This document shows, piece by piece, positions 31,924 through 40,953 of a stretch of 40,953 bases of DNA. Source of the stretch: Candidatus Methylomirabilota bacterium. Lineage in GTDB: Bacteria > Methylomirabilota > Methylomirabilia > Methylomirabilales > Methylomirabilaceae. The notes beneath the pieces are model-generated. The model did no database searches. It was not told where the DNA came from and saw only the letters and a program-made list of their open reading frames with translations. The position numbers and the translations under genes are program-made. Numbering within the stretch: the first letter of the stretch is position 1; each line of letters starts with the position of its first letter. The stretch is taken from the NCBI GenBank assembly GCA_016207095.1, contig JACQQF010000024.1, positions 1 to 40,953 of the forward strand, written 5' to 3'.

Positions 31924-32015
31924 TCCAAGGGGCTCGAAAGGCGGCAAGGCCTTGACTTCCCTAGTCGTAACCTGATCCAAGAGTGCAGTGGCCCAGAAAT
32001 GGTTTTTCAGGTAAT

Positions 32016-32078
32016 CCGTTCGGGCTGAGCTTGTCGAAGCTCAGGTGATTCACCCTTCGACGTGCCCAGAGCGAACGG
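32016..32078. repeat. Palindromic repeat in the nrdJ leader
   Basis: CCGTTCG...GTCGAAG (32016-32039) pairs imperfectly with CTTCGAC...CGAACGG (32055-32078), about 19 of 24 bases. It belongs to the widespread GAGCTTGTCGAAG family and lies in the long leader. Confidence 0.7.
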
Positions 32079-32207
32079 AGAACGTAAGCAAGTCCTCGAA
32101 CACCCGAGAGAATCGCCACGGTCTTCGAAAGTACAAGGATCAGGTTATTTTGACGAGAGAAGGCTCAATAGCTAGACAGCACGAAAGCGGTGCCGGAGGA
32201 GTCTCGT

Positions 32208-32860
32208 TTGAGTGAGTGTGTGAAGTGCGGCAATGTAATCGTTCTCGGTGCCGCAGCTTGTGACAAATGCACTTGGCCGCTTACTCGTGGCGCATGGTCG
32301 TCGTCGAAGCGGCGAATTTCTCGCGTTACTCTGGACACGAGCTGCGTAAACGCCAAAGGGCGCAATCCTGACTTAAACACACTCGAGCGATGGGCTGCAG
32401 CTCGGCTTCTTGTGCTGCAGCGGTCCGCTGTGATGCTCAAGGAGCTCCAGGGTCAGGAGCGAATCGCGAAGGCTACCTCGCTTGCCACCCATCCTGGCCT
32501 GTTTTCCCTCGAGGTGAACTTCCTCGGAGATCCTGATGTGCTGGCAGGACCCGACATCCCTCAGGATCTTCAGCAAATTCTTTTCCCGACGGCGAAACCG
32601 CTAACGGAAAATCAGCGGTCAGACGTCGAGCATCTTCGTCTCCACGTTCGAACGGGTGGGGATGTCTTTGTCACACTAAACCCCAACGATTTCATCACCC
32701 GAGGGCGACAAGAGGCCCTATCTTCTTTTGGCATTTGGGTGCTCTCCCCGGCTGAACTGGTTGGTTTGCTCAAGGAACTGTACGGTCGGGAGATGGAATG
32801 GGCAGACTCGTTTGACTGTTTGCGAATTGGTTCAAAGGGTACAATGGAAATGGCACCGGC
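32208..32860 (+). other. Zinc ribbon plus PIN-like domain part of the fusion
   Basis: This 5' part alone would encode about 218 residues, the size of a free PIN-like protein with a zinc ribbon. Possible acidic active-site residues are D43 (LDTSC) and the Asp in [10 protein letters not shown] and NPNDF. The domain matches free-standing PIN-like proteins of the VTLDTNxLxN type; its role with ribonucleotide reductase is unknown. Whether it is made as a separate protein or as a fusion cannot be read from the sequence. Confidence 0.6.
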
Positions 32861-35800
32861 GGAGTCGCCGAAAATAGAGGAGGGCAAGATGGACGGCGGA
32901 TCGAGTTCTTCGGCTTCTCGAGGGATCGAAGAGGCCGTGGGCGTTGCACAAGCGCTTGGTGAGCGACCGGCCAAGACCGGCGTGTGGAGCGAGTCTGCCC
33001 TCCGCGTCCTGAGGGAGCGGTACCTGAGACGGGACGCCGCGGGTGTGAAGGAGACGCCGGAAGAGATGTGCTGGCGCGTGGCGGCCGCCATCGCCAAGGC
33101 CGAGGAGCGATGGGGGAAGAGTCCCGCCGAAGCCCGCAAGACCGCCGAGTCATTCTATGACGTGATGGTCGAGGGGAAGTTCATCCCCAATTCGCCCACG
33201 ATGATGAACGCCGGCAAAGACAACGGCCTGCAGTTCTCCGCCTGCTTCGTCCTGCCGGTCGAGGATTCGATGGAGGGGATCTTCGAGGCGGTGAAGCGAG
33301 CCGCTATAATTCATAAATCCGGAGGGGGATGCATCGCCGGTGACGCTCGTGTCTGGACGACATTCTGTGGGCTCGAGCCGATCGAGGTCTTGGTAAATCG
33401 CATTACCGCTGACGGCAGGCCCAGCGTGCGCAGGGGCGATGGCCTTGCCTACGACGTCGGCGACTTAGCGATTCGGACCGTCTCGATGAATCCTGAGACC
33501 GGTGAAACCGGCCTTCGTGGCGTCACGCACGTCTGGCGTTTCGATGTCCCTGCCGAGCAGCAGGTGGTGGTGCAGACGCGCGAGGGGACGCGCGTGCAGA
33601 CCAGCGCGTGGCATCCCTTCATGGTGGTGAGGCCGGACGGTCTGACAGCCGTGCGCGCAGATGCGTTAACCCCGGGCGATGTGATCCTTGGCCCCGATCG
33701 TCCTGATGCCTACTGGCCGTACCACACCCATCAGAAAGTGGGCAACCTCATTCTGGATGAGCCGCTCGGGTGGCTCGTTGGGTTCACTCTTGGCGATGGC
33801 TCGTTCGGATATGCTCCCGCCCTCCGGCAATACCGTCTCCGCTGGTTCTCTGGCGCTCCCGACGTATTGGAACGCGTCCGCTCAGTTCTCAGCCGCGAAG
33901 GAATCCAGGTGGCTATCCAGAAGGATGCCCGTGGACTCCTCAGTGTCTCGACCCTCACGCAGCGCTTCGTCCTAGACATGCTGGAGGCTTCTGGGCTGCA
34001 GAAGATCGGGCCGAAGGACGACCGGGTGCGCGTTCCAGAGCTTATTACGAAGTCGCCGCTGTCCGTGATTCGAGCTTTCATCGCCGGGCTCCTTGACAGC
34101 GATGGCTACGTGGACCGAGACGGCAGCCCATCGTATTCAACGGTCAGCCGCGAGATGGCCGACGATCTGGCCGGACTGATGAGCATCCTCGGATATCAGC
34201 CGTCGGTGTCTGCAAAGCCTCCCTATGGCAAAGGCACACGCACCGTTTTCACTGTGCAGCTTTGCCCGCTCCCGCAAGTGAACGACCTACGGGCAGATAT
34301 CTCCGCATATGCCGCAAGCGTGCGACGGCTCACCCGGCTTCGCTCAGCGAGCCGGAAACAGTTTGCGTTGAGGCTCCCATTCCGCCCATGGCGTGATCGA
34401 CTCAAGGTGATGGGGCTTGTTCAGGGCAGCAGACGAAAGGGTGCAGGGCCGTGCGCTGAGGAGTTCAATCGCTGGTCGTGCAACGTGAAGAGGCGATGCC
34501 GCCGCGACGACCTACTCAAGATTGCCGATGCGGTCTTCCCGCACGACTGCGAACTTGCGGATCTGCTCCGGCGGGTTGCCAATCGAGGAATGGAGATTCA
34601 GGCCGTCAGTCTGGCATCGCAGCCCAAGGCATACTATGACCTGACGGTTGAGGATTGGAACACCTACGCAGCCGGCAGTCGCGGGATGGCAATGGTGCAC
34701 AACACCGGTTTTGCGTTCTCACGGCTGCGGCCGAAGGACACGCTGGTGAAATCGACGAGCGGTAAGGCGAGCGGCCCCATCAGCTTCCTTCGCGTCTTCA
34801 ACGGCGCCACCGAGGCGGTGAAACAAGGGGGAACAAGACGCGGAGCTAACATGGGGATCCTCAAGGTGGATCACCCCGATATCCTAGAGTTCATTGACTG
34901 CAAACTGGACGGTGGGATCACCAACTTCAACATCTCGGTCGCTGCGACAGAAAAGTTCATGGACGCCCTGGCGAAGGATGAGACCTACGAGTTGTTCGAT
35001 CCGCACACTAAGCAGGTGACTGGTCGGCTCCGCGCTCGCGAGGTCTTCGACAGGATCGTCCAGGCGGCCTGGCGGACGGGAGATCCGGGGATGGTCTTCA
35101 TCGACCGGATCAATGCGAGCCCCGCCAATCCGGTCCCGCTGGACGAAGTGATCGAAGCTACTAATCCTTGCGGTGAACAGCCGCTTGGCCCGAACGACGC
35201 GTGCAACCTCGGCTCGATCAATCTGGCGACATTCTATCTCCGGTCGATTCCGACCAATGCCAAGGCGGCGGAGCGGATCGATTGGGTCGGGCTGGAGCAC
35301 GCGGTCCGGGCGTCGGTCCGATTCCTGGACGACGTGATCGAGGTGAACCCGTACCCACTTCAAGACATTATCGACGAGGTCCGGAACAACCGACGGATCG
35401 GCCTCGGCGTCATGGGCTGGGCCGACCTGCTCCTCGAGCTGGGCATTCCATACGACAGCGACGATGCCCTCAGGCTGGGTGAGGAGACCATGGGCTTCAT
35501 TCAGCGGATCGGCCACGATGCCTCAGAGAGGCTGGCAGGCGAGCGGGGGCCGTTTCCCCGCTGGCACCGGAGCATCTACAAGGACAAGGCACCGCTCCGC
35601 AACTCAACTGTCACCACCATCGCGCCGACCGGGACGATCAGCATTATCGCCGGCTGCTCCTCTGGAATCGAGCCGATCTTCGCCGTCGCCTTCAGCCATA
35701 TCGTCGGGGACCGGCACCTCACCTTCATCAACCCGGTCTTCGAGCAGGTCGCCAAGCGGCGCGGGTTCTACAGCGAGGAGTTGATGCAGCAGGTGGCGCA

Positions 35801-36674
35801 GAGGGGGATGGTCCGGGGGCTCGAGGGCGTGCCGGAGGACGTGCAGCGCGTGTTCGTCACCGCGCACGAGATCGACCCATCCTGGCATGTCAAGATGCAG
35901 ACGGCGTTTCAGAAACAGACCGATAACGGCGTCTCAAAGACGATCAACCTCCCGAACTCCGCGACGCCCGAGGATATTGCCAAGGCCTATCTGATGGCGT
36001 ATGACCTGGGCTGCCTCGGCATCACCGTTTTCCGTGACGGCTGCAAGGAGACCCAGGTTCTTCACATGGGGACGGGCGGGAAGACGGAGCAGAAGGACGC
36101 CGCGCCGCTCTCGCGAAGTCCAGAGTTCGTCGGGCAAGCCCCCCTAGTCACCACGGGCGCGCGGCAGGAGGAGGGATTGAAGGTCAAGCCTCGGCCGCGA
36201 ACGGTGAAGGGCGTGACCTACCGCGCTGAGACGCCGCTGGGAGTCGCTTACATCACCGTGAACCAGAGCGGCGAGGGTGAGCCATTCGAGGTCTTCGCGA
36301 ATGTGGGAAAGGTCGGCAGCGACACGTCCGCCGTCTCAGAGGCCATCGGTCGGCTGGTCTCGTTAATCCTCAGACTGCCGTCGCCGATGTCGCCCAGGGA
36401 ACGGGTTGAGCAGATAGTGAACCAACTCTCCGGCATCGGCGGCCGCCGGCCGATGGGCTTCGGGAAAGACCGGGTGCGGTCACTGCCGGATGCGATCGCC
36501 CAGGTCCTTTCGGAGCATATCGGCTTGACCGAGCCGGGCGTGCACGAGATGCTGGCGGCGCGCGGCAAGACCACGTTGAAGGCCGGCGACATGTGCCCCG
36601 ACTGCGGCCTCGCCACGGTCGTCTACGAAGAGGGTTGCCAGAAGTGCTACTCCTGCGGCTTCAGCGAATGTTAA
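32208..36674 (+). CDS. nrdJ: Zinc ribbon-PIN domain fused to class II ribonucleotide reductase with intein
   Basis: 1488 aa. TTG 32208 is chosen because GGAGGAG lies six bases upstream. Residues 1-25 are a zinc ribbon (C4, C7, C18, C21); about 38-205 resemble a PIN-like nuclease domain (VTLDTSCVN with D43; [23 protein letters not shown]). From about 228 comes adenosylcobalamin-dependent ribonucleotide reductase: [38 protein letters not shown] (active-site Cys and Glu) and a Cys-rich tail CPDCG...[13 protein letters not shown] 458-aa intein splits HKSGGG from [10 protein letters not shown]. The frame is open throughout, but an internal GAGGAGGG site before ATG 32889 could start a normal NrdJ alone. 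NrdR boxes upstream support dNTP-linked control of the whole unit. Confidence 0.85.
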   Translation: MSECVKCGNVIVLGAAACDKCTWPLTRGAWSSSKRRISRVTLDTSCVNAKGRNPDLNTLERWAAARLLVLQRSAVMLKELQGQERIAKATSLATHPGLFSLEVNFLGDPDVLAGPDIPQDLQQILFPTAKPLTENQRSDVEHLRLHVRTGGDVFVTLNPNDFITRGRQEALSSFGIWVLSPAELVGLLKELYGREMEWADSFDCLRIGSKGTMEMAPAESPKIEEGKMDGGSSSSASRGIEEAVGVAQALGERPAKTGVWSESALRVLRERYLRRDAAGVKETPEEMCWRVAAAIAKAEERWGKSPAEARKTAESFYDVMVEGKFIPNSPTMMNAGKDNGLQFSACFVLPVEDSMEGIFEAVKRAAIIHKSGGGCIAGDARVWTTFCGLEPIEVLVNRITADGRPSVRRGDGLAYDVGDLAIRTVSMNPETGETGLRGVTHVWRFDVPAEQQVVVQTREGTRVQTSAWHPFMVVRPDGLTAVRADALTPGDVILGPDRPDAYWPYHTHQKVGNLILDEPLGWLVGFTLGDGSFGYAPALRQYRLRWFSGAPDVLERVRSVLSREGIQVAIQKDARGLLSVSTLTQRFVLDMLEASGLQKIGPKDDRVRVPELITKSPLSVIRAFIAGLLDSDGYVDRDGSPSYSTVSREMADDLAGLMSILGYQPSVSAKPPYGKGTRTVFTVQLCPLPQVNDLRADISAYAASVRRLTRLRSASRKQFALRLPFRPWRDRLKVMGLVQGSRRKGAGPCAEEFNRWSCNVKRRCRRDDLLKIADAVFPHDCELADLLRRVANRGMEIQAVSLASQPKAYYDLTVEDWNTYAAGSRGMAMVHNTGFAFSRLRPKDTLVKSTSGKASGPISFLRVFNGATEAVKQGGTRRGANMGILKVDHPDILEFIDCKLDGGITNFNISVAATEKFMDALAKDETYELFDPHTKQVTGRLRAREVFDRIVQAAWRTGDPGMVFIDRINASPANPVPLDEVIEATNPCGEQPLGPNDACNLGSINLATFYLRSIPTNAKAAERIDWVGLEHAVRASVRFLDDVIEVNPYPLQDIIDEVRNNRRIGLGVMGWADLLLELGIPYDSDDALRLGEETMGFIQRIGHDASERLAGERGPFPRWHRSIYKDKAPLRNSTVTTIAPTGTISIIAGCSSGIEPIFAVAFSHIVGDRHLTFINPVFEQVAKRRGFYSEELMQQVAQRGMVRGLEGVPEDVQRVFVTAHEIDPSWHVKMQTAFQKQTDNGVSKTINLPNSATPEDIAKAYLMAYDLGCLGITVFRDGCKETQVLHMGTGGKTEQKDAAPLSRSPEFVGQAPLVTTGARQEEGLKVKPRPRTVKGVTYRAETPLGVAYITVNQSGEGEPFEVFANVGKVGSDTSAVSEAIGRLVSLILRLPSPMSPRERVEQIVNQLSGIGGRRPMGFGKDRVRSLPDAIAQVLSEHIGLTEPGVHEMLAARGKTTLKAGDMCPDCGLATVVYEEGCQKCYSCGFSEC
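33330..34703 (+). other. Intein with LAGLIDADG endonuclease in NrdJ
   Basis: 458 codons. Block A is CIAGDARVW (Cys1), block [11 protein letters not shown], the two LAGLIDADG-type motifs are [13 protein letters not shown] and [14 protein letters not shown], block F is [16 protein letters not shown] and block G MVHN with extein Thr after it. Splicing would join GGG to TGFAFS, restoring an uninterrupted reductase motif. Both endonuclease motifs keep an acidic residue, so homing may still be possible. The site is a known hot spot of inteins in ribonucleotide reductases: the conserved GGG-TGF segment near the substrate site. Confidence 0.95.
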
Positions 36675-36729
36675 GGTGCATTGGGCAAGTTTGGCCCGAT
36701 ACCAATGGGTCGAAATAGGGAGGTTCGGA

Positions 36730-37038
36730 ATGGGTACAATCCTGCTAAGTATCGTTGACTTGGCGCTACAGCTTGTCTTGATAGTGTTGAGGGTGATCAA
36801 GATTGCTGCGAGGCCGCGATCATCAATCGGTAAAGCGATTCAGGCGGCTCACAGACAGAAAGAAAGTGTTCAGGGGTTAACCTTGGAAATCATCAAGCTA
36901 CATCAGACTGGCCAGCTATCTGAGGGTGCTTATGCTAGAGCGAAGGATGCCTATGAAAAGTGGGCGAAGGCACAAGCTACTATTGCACACTCGCTCATGA
37001 CCTGGAGGAATCTCGTCAATGAGGCGTCCACCAGGTGA
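36730..37038 (+). CDS. Small membrane protein, unknown
   Basis: 102 aa; ATG 36730 with GGAGG seven bases upstream. One N-terminal helix (ILLSIVDLALQLVLIVLRVI) and a long charged helix (IIKLHQTGQLSEGAYARAKDAYEKW). No family recognised. It begins the AT-richer island between nrdJ and dcd. Confidence 0.6.
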   Translation: MGTILLSIVDLALQLVLIVLRVIKIAARPRSSIGKAIQAAHRQKESVQGLTLEIIKLHQTGQLSEGAYARAKDAYEKWAKAQATIAHSLMTWRNLVNEASTR

Positions 37039-37111
37039 GACAGACAAAGAATAGGAAAAGAGAGGAGGAGGGGTGGCTGAACAGAGGAAATCTATCTGAG
37101 AAGGAGTGCGC

Positions 37112-37234
37112 ATGAAAGCTCAGGATCGATTTTCGCAGACTGACCCTGTGTGGGCCGATTGGTTCTTTGAGCTAGAGAAGATGCTACGGAAACGGCGTGC
37201 GAAGAGGCGCACTCGTGCCCGCCGGGTTCATTAG
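37112..37234 (+). CDS. Short basic protein, unknown
   Basis: 40 aa with AAGGAG before the ATG. The tail is very basic (RKRRAKRRTRARRVH), suggesting nucleic acid binding. No family recognised. Confidence 0.5.
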   Translation: MKAQDRFSQTDPVWADWFFELEKMLRKRRAKRRTRARRVH

Positions 37235-37322
37235 CAGTCCGCTGCTAAGTAGTGGTGGTAAGGAGGAGCCTCTAGAGCTACTGCTCGCAGCGCTTTGGTC
37301 AACCCGAGAGGAGAGATCAGAT

Positions 37323-37589
37323 ATGTCTGAAAAAGAAGATCACGAAAACGCCAGAAGGATCACTGAAGGTTACGAAGGTAAAGCCCTTGTTCAGGCAGTG
37401 GCAGTGAATACACAGAGGGACCAAAGCGTACTTGGGGGATTAAATGCTCGGACCTTGGTTGATGAAGTTGAGAAAGGTTATGATGGGAAACCACTTGTTC
37501 AAGCGGTGAATGAGAAGCCCCCGGTTTCTAGTCTGCCAAATGCCACCCAAGGTCAGACCTCAGTTACACAGCCGAAAGGAAAGGAATAA
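37323..37589 (+). CDS. 88-aa protein with repeated GY(E/D)GK(A/P)LVQAV motif
   Basis: 88 aa; GGAGAG before ATG 37323. The motif GYEGKALVQAV (16-26) recurs as GYDGKPLVQAV (52-62). No family recognised and no membrane segment. Its TAA at 37587-37589 is followed in the same frame by an open reading frame to 38042 (see the finding on this). Confidence 0.55.
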   Translation: MSEKEDHENARRITEGYEGKALVQAVAVNTQRDQSVLGGLNARTLVDEVEKGYDGKPLVQAVNEKPPVSSLPNATQGQTSVTQPKGKE

Positions 37590-38042
37590 GAACACACGTT
37601 CCAGTATCAGAGATTCTTTTCCAGTTTACTCGGAGCGATCGTAAACGATCCAGCTACGGTCTCTGCTGCCGCTGCAGCGATCGGGCTCATACTTACAGCC
37701 TTTGCATTTTGGCACGCGAAGAGGTCATTTGAGATTAACCTATGTCACTCATTGTTCAGGGACGTAAGAGACCTTGAGGAGAAGTATTACAAGGAATACC
37801 GCGATGCACCTAAAGATAAACAACGCGACTGGCTCAGCCTATTTTTTAACACATTGGAATTTCTTTCTCTTCTTGTAAACCGTCGATTAGTCACCAAGTT
37901 GACTCTTGCTTTCTTCCAAGATGCAATCCGTGACTGGTATGAGGGGATCTTCGACAAGCATGCTTCAGAGGAGCAAAAGAGTGACCCTTCCTGCTTCCCG
38001 GAAATCAAGAAACTATATCGCAGAATAAAGGATAAGTGCTAA
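37590..38042 (+). CDS. Open frame with one membrane helix, no standard start
   Basis: Continuing in the frame of the previous gene after its TAA, the sequence is open to 38042. It encodes a helix (AAAAAIGLILTAFAFW) and a charged domain ending KKLYRRIKDKC. The only clean start is TTG at 37752 (96 aa), which would omit the membrane helix. No ATG or GTG exists upstream in frame. It may be a gene whose 5' part is joined to 37323-37589 by a stop codon, or one with a non-standard start. Confidence 0.4.
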   Translation, partial: EHTFQYQRFFSSLLGAIVNDPATVSAAAAAIGLILTAFAFWHAKRSFEINLCHSLFRDVRDLEEKYYKEYRDAPKDKQRDWLSLFFNTLEFLSLLVNRRLVTKLTLAFFQDAIRDWYEGIFDKHASEEQKSDPSCFPEIKKLYRRIKDKC

Positions 38043-38079
38043 GCGCCAATGGAAGTTTTCGCGCTAAGGGTATAAGAAC

Positions 38080-39513
38080 ATGAAACGACAGACGATGCCG
38101 ACAAAAACTCAAAGAGCGCGTGGGAAGCCTGTAGCATATGATCATTCTCATCTTCGTTGGCAGGTTGTCAAGCGCCGCAGAGGTGTAGCTGAAGAGGTGG
38201 GGAGATTTCGCGCCCCGTTGGATCTCGATTTCAAGGGGGCAAAAACCGCATACGCGACACATGCTATCCATTCTTTCTCCGCAAAATTTCCCCCCCAGCT
38301 AGCTTCTTGGGCAATCCAGGAGTTTACAAGTCTGCGAGAAACCGTAATTGATCCGATGGCCGGCAGCGGCACAACCCTTGTCGAAGCTTGCTTGCTTGGA
38401 AGGAATTCCTACGGTATTGATATTGATCCGCTCGCACGACTCATCTCAAAGGTTAAATCAACACCTATGGACTTCTGGAAACTGCAGAGTGAGACCAACA
38501 GATTCGAGGTAAGTCTCGGTTTGGCCTTTAAGGAATTGGAGAAGGCAAGAAGAAACGGAAGTGGTCTCGAAGGCGTAAGAAAGCAAATCACGATCCCGGA
38601 GTTTCCAAATCGAGACTATTGGTTCTTGGCAGAGGTTTCAGAAGAGCTGGCTCTTCTGAAAAGCCAAATTTTGAACGTAGCCGACTCGGATGTAAGGGAT
38701 TTCCTTCTCGTTGTGTTTTCGTCCATTATCATCACAAAGGGAAAAACAAGCGTAGCAAATGTGATGGACTTGGCCCATTCCCGGCCGCATTATGCTAAGC
38801 CAGAGGCCAAGCCCGACACGCTGAAACTATTCATAGTTAGACTGATGAAGTTACGAAAAGCAATGGAGAAGTTTTCCGCTGATGCTGATCCCAACGTGTC
38901 TGCAAAAATTATAGGCGATGACGCAAAACGAATCGCGCTGAATGAGGAAAAAGTGGATTTTGTTTTCACCTCCCCCCCTTATGTCAATGCTATTGATTAT
39001 CCGAGGGCCCACAAGTTCACCGTATTCTGGCTAGGGGAGGTATTTGGAGTACAGCCAGGTGAATATACTAATCTAGGCAAGTCGTATATCGGTACCGAGA
39101 GGGTAGATAAGAGCGAATGCCTCCAGAGAGTTCAGGTGAAATTCGAGCTGAGATTAGTTGATAAAATTGTGAAAGAGTTAAGCAACGTCGATGTCAAGCA
39201 GGCTGGAATCGCCCATCGTTATTTTTCGGAGATGCAGCAGGTTCTCTCGGAGGTCGGGAGGGTATTGAAGTTCGATAAATTCGGTGTCATTGTCGTCGGG
39301 CCTTCTAATATCCGTGGGATTTCAGTTCCAACGCATGAAGCGATGGTAGAGCTGGGTGAGAGTGTTGTTGGACGAAGGTGGAAACTGAGGTGCGAAGGAA
39401 TCCTTCGGCGAAAGCTAGATCGAGATAAAAGGCAACTCCCAGTGGTTCGTGGCTTGTTTGGTAATGGAATTCAAACGGAATACTTGGTCGTGCTCAAGAA
39501 AGTTCGCTTGTAG
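38080..39513 (+). CDS. DNA methyltransferase, N4-cytosine or N6-adenine type
   Basis: 477 aa. Cofactor motif I is DPMAGSGTT (91-99) and the catalytic motif is TSPPY near residue 297 (FTSPPYVNAIDYPR). Motif I comes first with a roughly 200-residue insert before TSPPY, an alpha-like order. TSPPY is common among N4-cytosine enzymes. The next gene is a restriction-endonuclease-like protein, 26 bp away, so together they are a type II system. The ATG at 38080 lacks a good ribosome site; codon 6 (ATG 38095) is an alternative. Confidence 0.88.
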   Translation: MKRQTMPTKTQRARGKPVAYDHSHLRWQVVKRRRGVAEEVGRFRAPLDLDFKGAKTAYATHAIHSFSAKFPPQLASWAIQEFTSLRETVIDPMAGSGTTLVEACLLGRNSYGIDIDPLARLISKVKSTPMDFWKLQSETNRFEVSLGLAFKELEKARRNGSGLEGVRKQITIPEFPNRDYWFLAEVSEELALLKSQILNVADSDVRDFLLVVFSSIIITKGKTSVANVMDLAHSRPHYAKPEAKPDTLKLFIVRLMKLRKAMEKFSADADPNVSAKIIGDDAKRIALNEEKVDFVFTSPPYVNAIDYPRAHKFTVFWLGEVFGVQPGEYTNLGKSYIGTERVDKSECLQRVQVKFELRLVDKIVKELSNVDVKQAGIAHRYFSEMQQVLSEVGRVLKFDKFGVIVVGPSNIRGISVPTHEAMVELGESVVGRRWKLRCEGILRRKLDRDKRQLPVVRGLFGNGIQTEYLVVLKKVRL

Positions 39514-39539
39514 CGATTTGCGAGATTTTCGGAGGGCCA

Positions 39540-40364
39540 TTGCCGACCATCGGCAAAACGGTAGAGGACGCAGTGAGGATCTTCTCGCGAGCTGTCTACC
39601 CAATCGGGGTAACAGCTCAGACAGCTTGGCTTGGGATATACCAAGGTCTACTTTGGTACGAGCCGGTTAAGCTGGGCCACTATACGTCACTGCCGCATAT
39701 TATTGATGCGGATAAATTACGGCCTTCCAAGAGTCGAAGAACGAAAGGGCAGCCATTCAAGCCGAGTACCTGGCAGAAGCGCGCCGAGGTGGTCGAGCGC
39801 TTTATAGCGGAGCAACTGGGGTGCGCGGCAAATCAGGTCCAGGGCAAGGTAGACCAACTCATGCGAATGACCGGGTATCGTGGTCTTCAGCGACAGAACC
39901 CCTTGGGAATCGCCTTTATCGGGGTTGTCAGGCATATTCTACAAACCTTCGGGAACTTTCAATTAAGTTATGAGATGGAGGTCAACGCAGCAAGTGTGTT
40001 CCCTGGGATCACTATGCCCGGTCGAAGCACTTCACCGTCAATTGATATCTTGATTGAGAAGGACGGATTTCCTCGAGCTATCGTTTCGGCAAAATGGAGC
40101 CTCAGACACGACAGAATAAACGACATAACAAATGAATGTCCCATCTACAAGGCTGCTTCCATGCGGAGTAGAAAGCCGCTTGCATTTTATGTTGTCTCTA
40201 ACGAGTTCGACCCGGCTCGCTTGAGCAAGGTTCTGGCCGATAATTGCATCGATGGATTGGCCCATGTGCATAAACCTCTCGTTACGTCCGTATGCGAATT
40301 GAATGGGCGCCTCGACGCGATGCTTGACTTAAGTGATCTGATCGAAACAACCAAATCGCTTTGA
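39540..40364 (+). CDS. Type II restriction endonuclease
   Basis: 274 aa from TTG 39540 with GGAGG upstream. The PD-(D/E)xK core is SPSIDILIEKDGFPRAIVSAK, with D169 and the SAK Lys (K185); the WSLRHDRINDITNEC segment that follows is typical of type II endonucleases. I do not recognise the specificity. It pairs with the methyltransferase immediately upstream. The region is AT-richer than its neighbours, a sign of transfer. Confidence 0.8.
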   Translation: MPTIGKTVEDAVRIFSRAVYPIGVTAQTAWLGIYQGLLWYEPVKLGHYTSLPHIIDADKLRPSKSRRTKGQPFKPSTWQKRAEVVERFIAEQLGCAANQVQGKVDQLMRMTGYRGLQRQNPLGIAFIGVVRHILQTFGNFQLSYEMEVNAASVFPGITMPGRSTSPSIDILIEKDGFPRAIVSAKWSLRHDRINDITNECPIYKAASMRSRKPLAFYVVSNEFDPARLSKVLADNCIDGLAHVHKPLVTSVCELNGRLDAMLDLSDLIETTKSL

Positions 40365-40458
40365 TCGGGGTCATTTGGATTCACTAGATCAGTGCAATCT
40401 GAGCATTAGGTTCATTTTCCCTAGAAGAATTGTAGGAACCTTATAGGAGGAATCTAGC
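40365..40458. other. Short spacer before dcd
   Basis: No gene. It holds the ribosome site AGGAGG seven bases before the dcd ATG. Confidence 0.4.
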
Positions 40459-40953
40459 ATGTCCATTAAATCAGATAAGTGGATCAAGCGGATGGCGAGA
40501 GAGCACCAGATGATCGTGCCGTTCGAGGAACGGCAGATTCGAAAGGGTGTCATCTCGTATGGTCTCTCGTCGTATGGTTACGATATCCGAGTCGGGAATG
40601 AGTTCAAGATCTTCACGAACGTGAACTGCACGATCGTGGATCCGAAGAACTTCGATGAGCAGTCATTCGTCGATTTCAAAGGCGATGTCTGCATCGTTCC
40701 GCCCAACTCATTTGCTCTGGCGCGCACAGTGGAGTATTTCAAGATCCCTCGAAATGTCCTCACAATTTGTTTGGGAAAAAGCAGCTATGCGCGCTGCGGA
40801 ATAATTCTGAACGTGACGCCGTTCGAGCCGGAGTGGGAGGGATTCGCCACGCTCGAGATCAGCAACACAACGCCGCTTCCTGCGAAGATCTATGCGAATG
40901 AGGGGATCGCCCAGGTTGTGTTCTTTGAGAGCGATGAGGTGTGCGAAGTGTCG
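40459..40953 (+). CDS. dcd: dCTP deaminase, partial
   Basis: 165 codons; the 3' end lies beyond the window. ATG 40459 has AGGAGG upstream. Text is that of dCTP deaminase: [28 protein letters not shown] and [17 protein letters not shown], including the catalytic Arg and Glu region, with a C-terminal ANEGIAQ-type segment. It makes dUTP from dCTP for dTMP supply. Gene order nrdJ ... dcd with a restriction island between suggests the island entered a nucleotide-metabolism region. Confidence 0.95.
   Translation, partial: MSIKSDKWIKRMAREHQMIVPFEERQIRKGVISYGLSSYGYDIRVGNEFKIFTNVNCTIVDPKNFDEQSFVDFKGDVCIVPPNSFALARTVEYFKIPRNVLTICLGKSSYARCGIILNVTPFEPEWEGFATLEISNTTPLPAKIYANEGIAQVVFFESDEVCEVS

Noticed and set aside
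31868-32207. Cobalamin riboswitch before nrdJ
   Set aside because: Expected for a B12-dependent enzyme, but I found no B12 box in the leader.
1-40953. tRNA and rRNA genes
   Set aside because: No cloverleaf with conserved T-loop text or rRNA core was found by eye; a covariance search would be needed to be certain.

Overview
The window is a GC-rich bacterial chromosome segment (AT-richer from about 36.7 to 40.4 kb). It carries a long aerobic respiratory cluster: a split b6-type cytochrome bc complex with an octaheme cytochrome c, and an A-type cytochrome oxidase with heme A biosynthesis and assembly genes. The gene mix (multiheme c-type cytochromes, split cytochrome b, PCP_red-domain proteins, class II ribonucleotide reductase with an intein) is most consistent with candidate phylum NC10/Methylomirabilota or a relative. 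That placement is an inference from gene content; no rRNA or other marker in the window proves it.

Layout. 1-0.9 kb (minus): start of a TolC/CzcC-like outer membrane efflux gene and a small His-containing exported protein with its own sigma70 promoter. 1.0-5.6 kb (mostly minus): a 3' remnant of a NifA-like regulator cut by a nested MITE, a permuted NlpC/P60-type hydrolase, galT, a GAF-Fis regulator without the AAA+ domain, and amtB behind a good sigma54 promoter. 5.8-9.0 kb (plus): PerR-like repressor, rubrerythrin, Fe-S reductase-like protein and DUF3501 protein, an oxidative-stress set. 9.1-15.0 kb: Rieske, cytochrome b6-like, subunit IV-like, octaheme cytochrome c and a cupredoxin-like protein. 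15.2-23.7 kb: coxB, coxA, ctaA, ctaB, a 40-aa membrane protein, two subunit III-like proteins, a CSVC-motif membrane protein, subunit IV, SCO, DUF420 and DUF983. 23.9-28.2 kb: a universal stress protein fused to PCP_red domains and a zinc ribbon, a membrane protein, an Mrp/NBP35 ATPase, a zinc-ribbon/PCP_red protein and a membrane protein. 28.3-31.6 kb: an Mrr-like membrane protein, small membrane proteins, a TPR protein and a ferredoxin-membrane fusion. 31.9-36.7 kb: tandem NrdR boxes and a 1488-aa ORF joining a zinc ribbon, a PIN-like domain and an intein-containing class II ribonucleotide reductase. 36.7-40.4 kb: an AT-richer island with small ORFs and a restriction-modification pair. The window ends inside dcd.

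Functional picture. The bc complex probably oxidises quinol and passes electrons through the octaheme cytochrome to the A-type oxidase, whose heme A and copper centres are served by CtaA, CtaB, SCO and small membrane proteins in the same cluster. The PerR-rubrerythrin set would detoxify peroxide. The Usp-PCP_red, Mrp and zinc-ribbon genes form a separate, tightly overlapping set of unknown role. nrdJ and dcd both serve dNTP supply and are now separated by the restriction-modification island.

The most unusual items are the zinc ribbon-PIN-NrdJ-intein ORF behind paired NrdR boxes, the nested MITE with a matching empty-site copy 18.6 kb away, the AAA+-less NifA-like protein beside a sigma54-controlled amtB, the octaheme cytochrome bc complex with a predicted covalent heme ci cysteine, and the Usp-PCP_red set. 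I saw no rRNA or tRNA gene and no CRISPR array.
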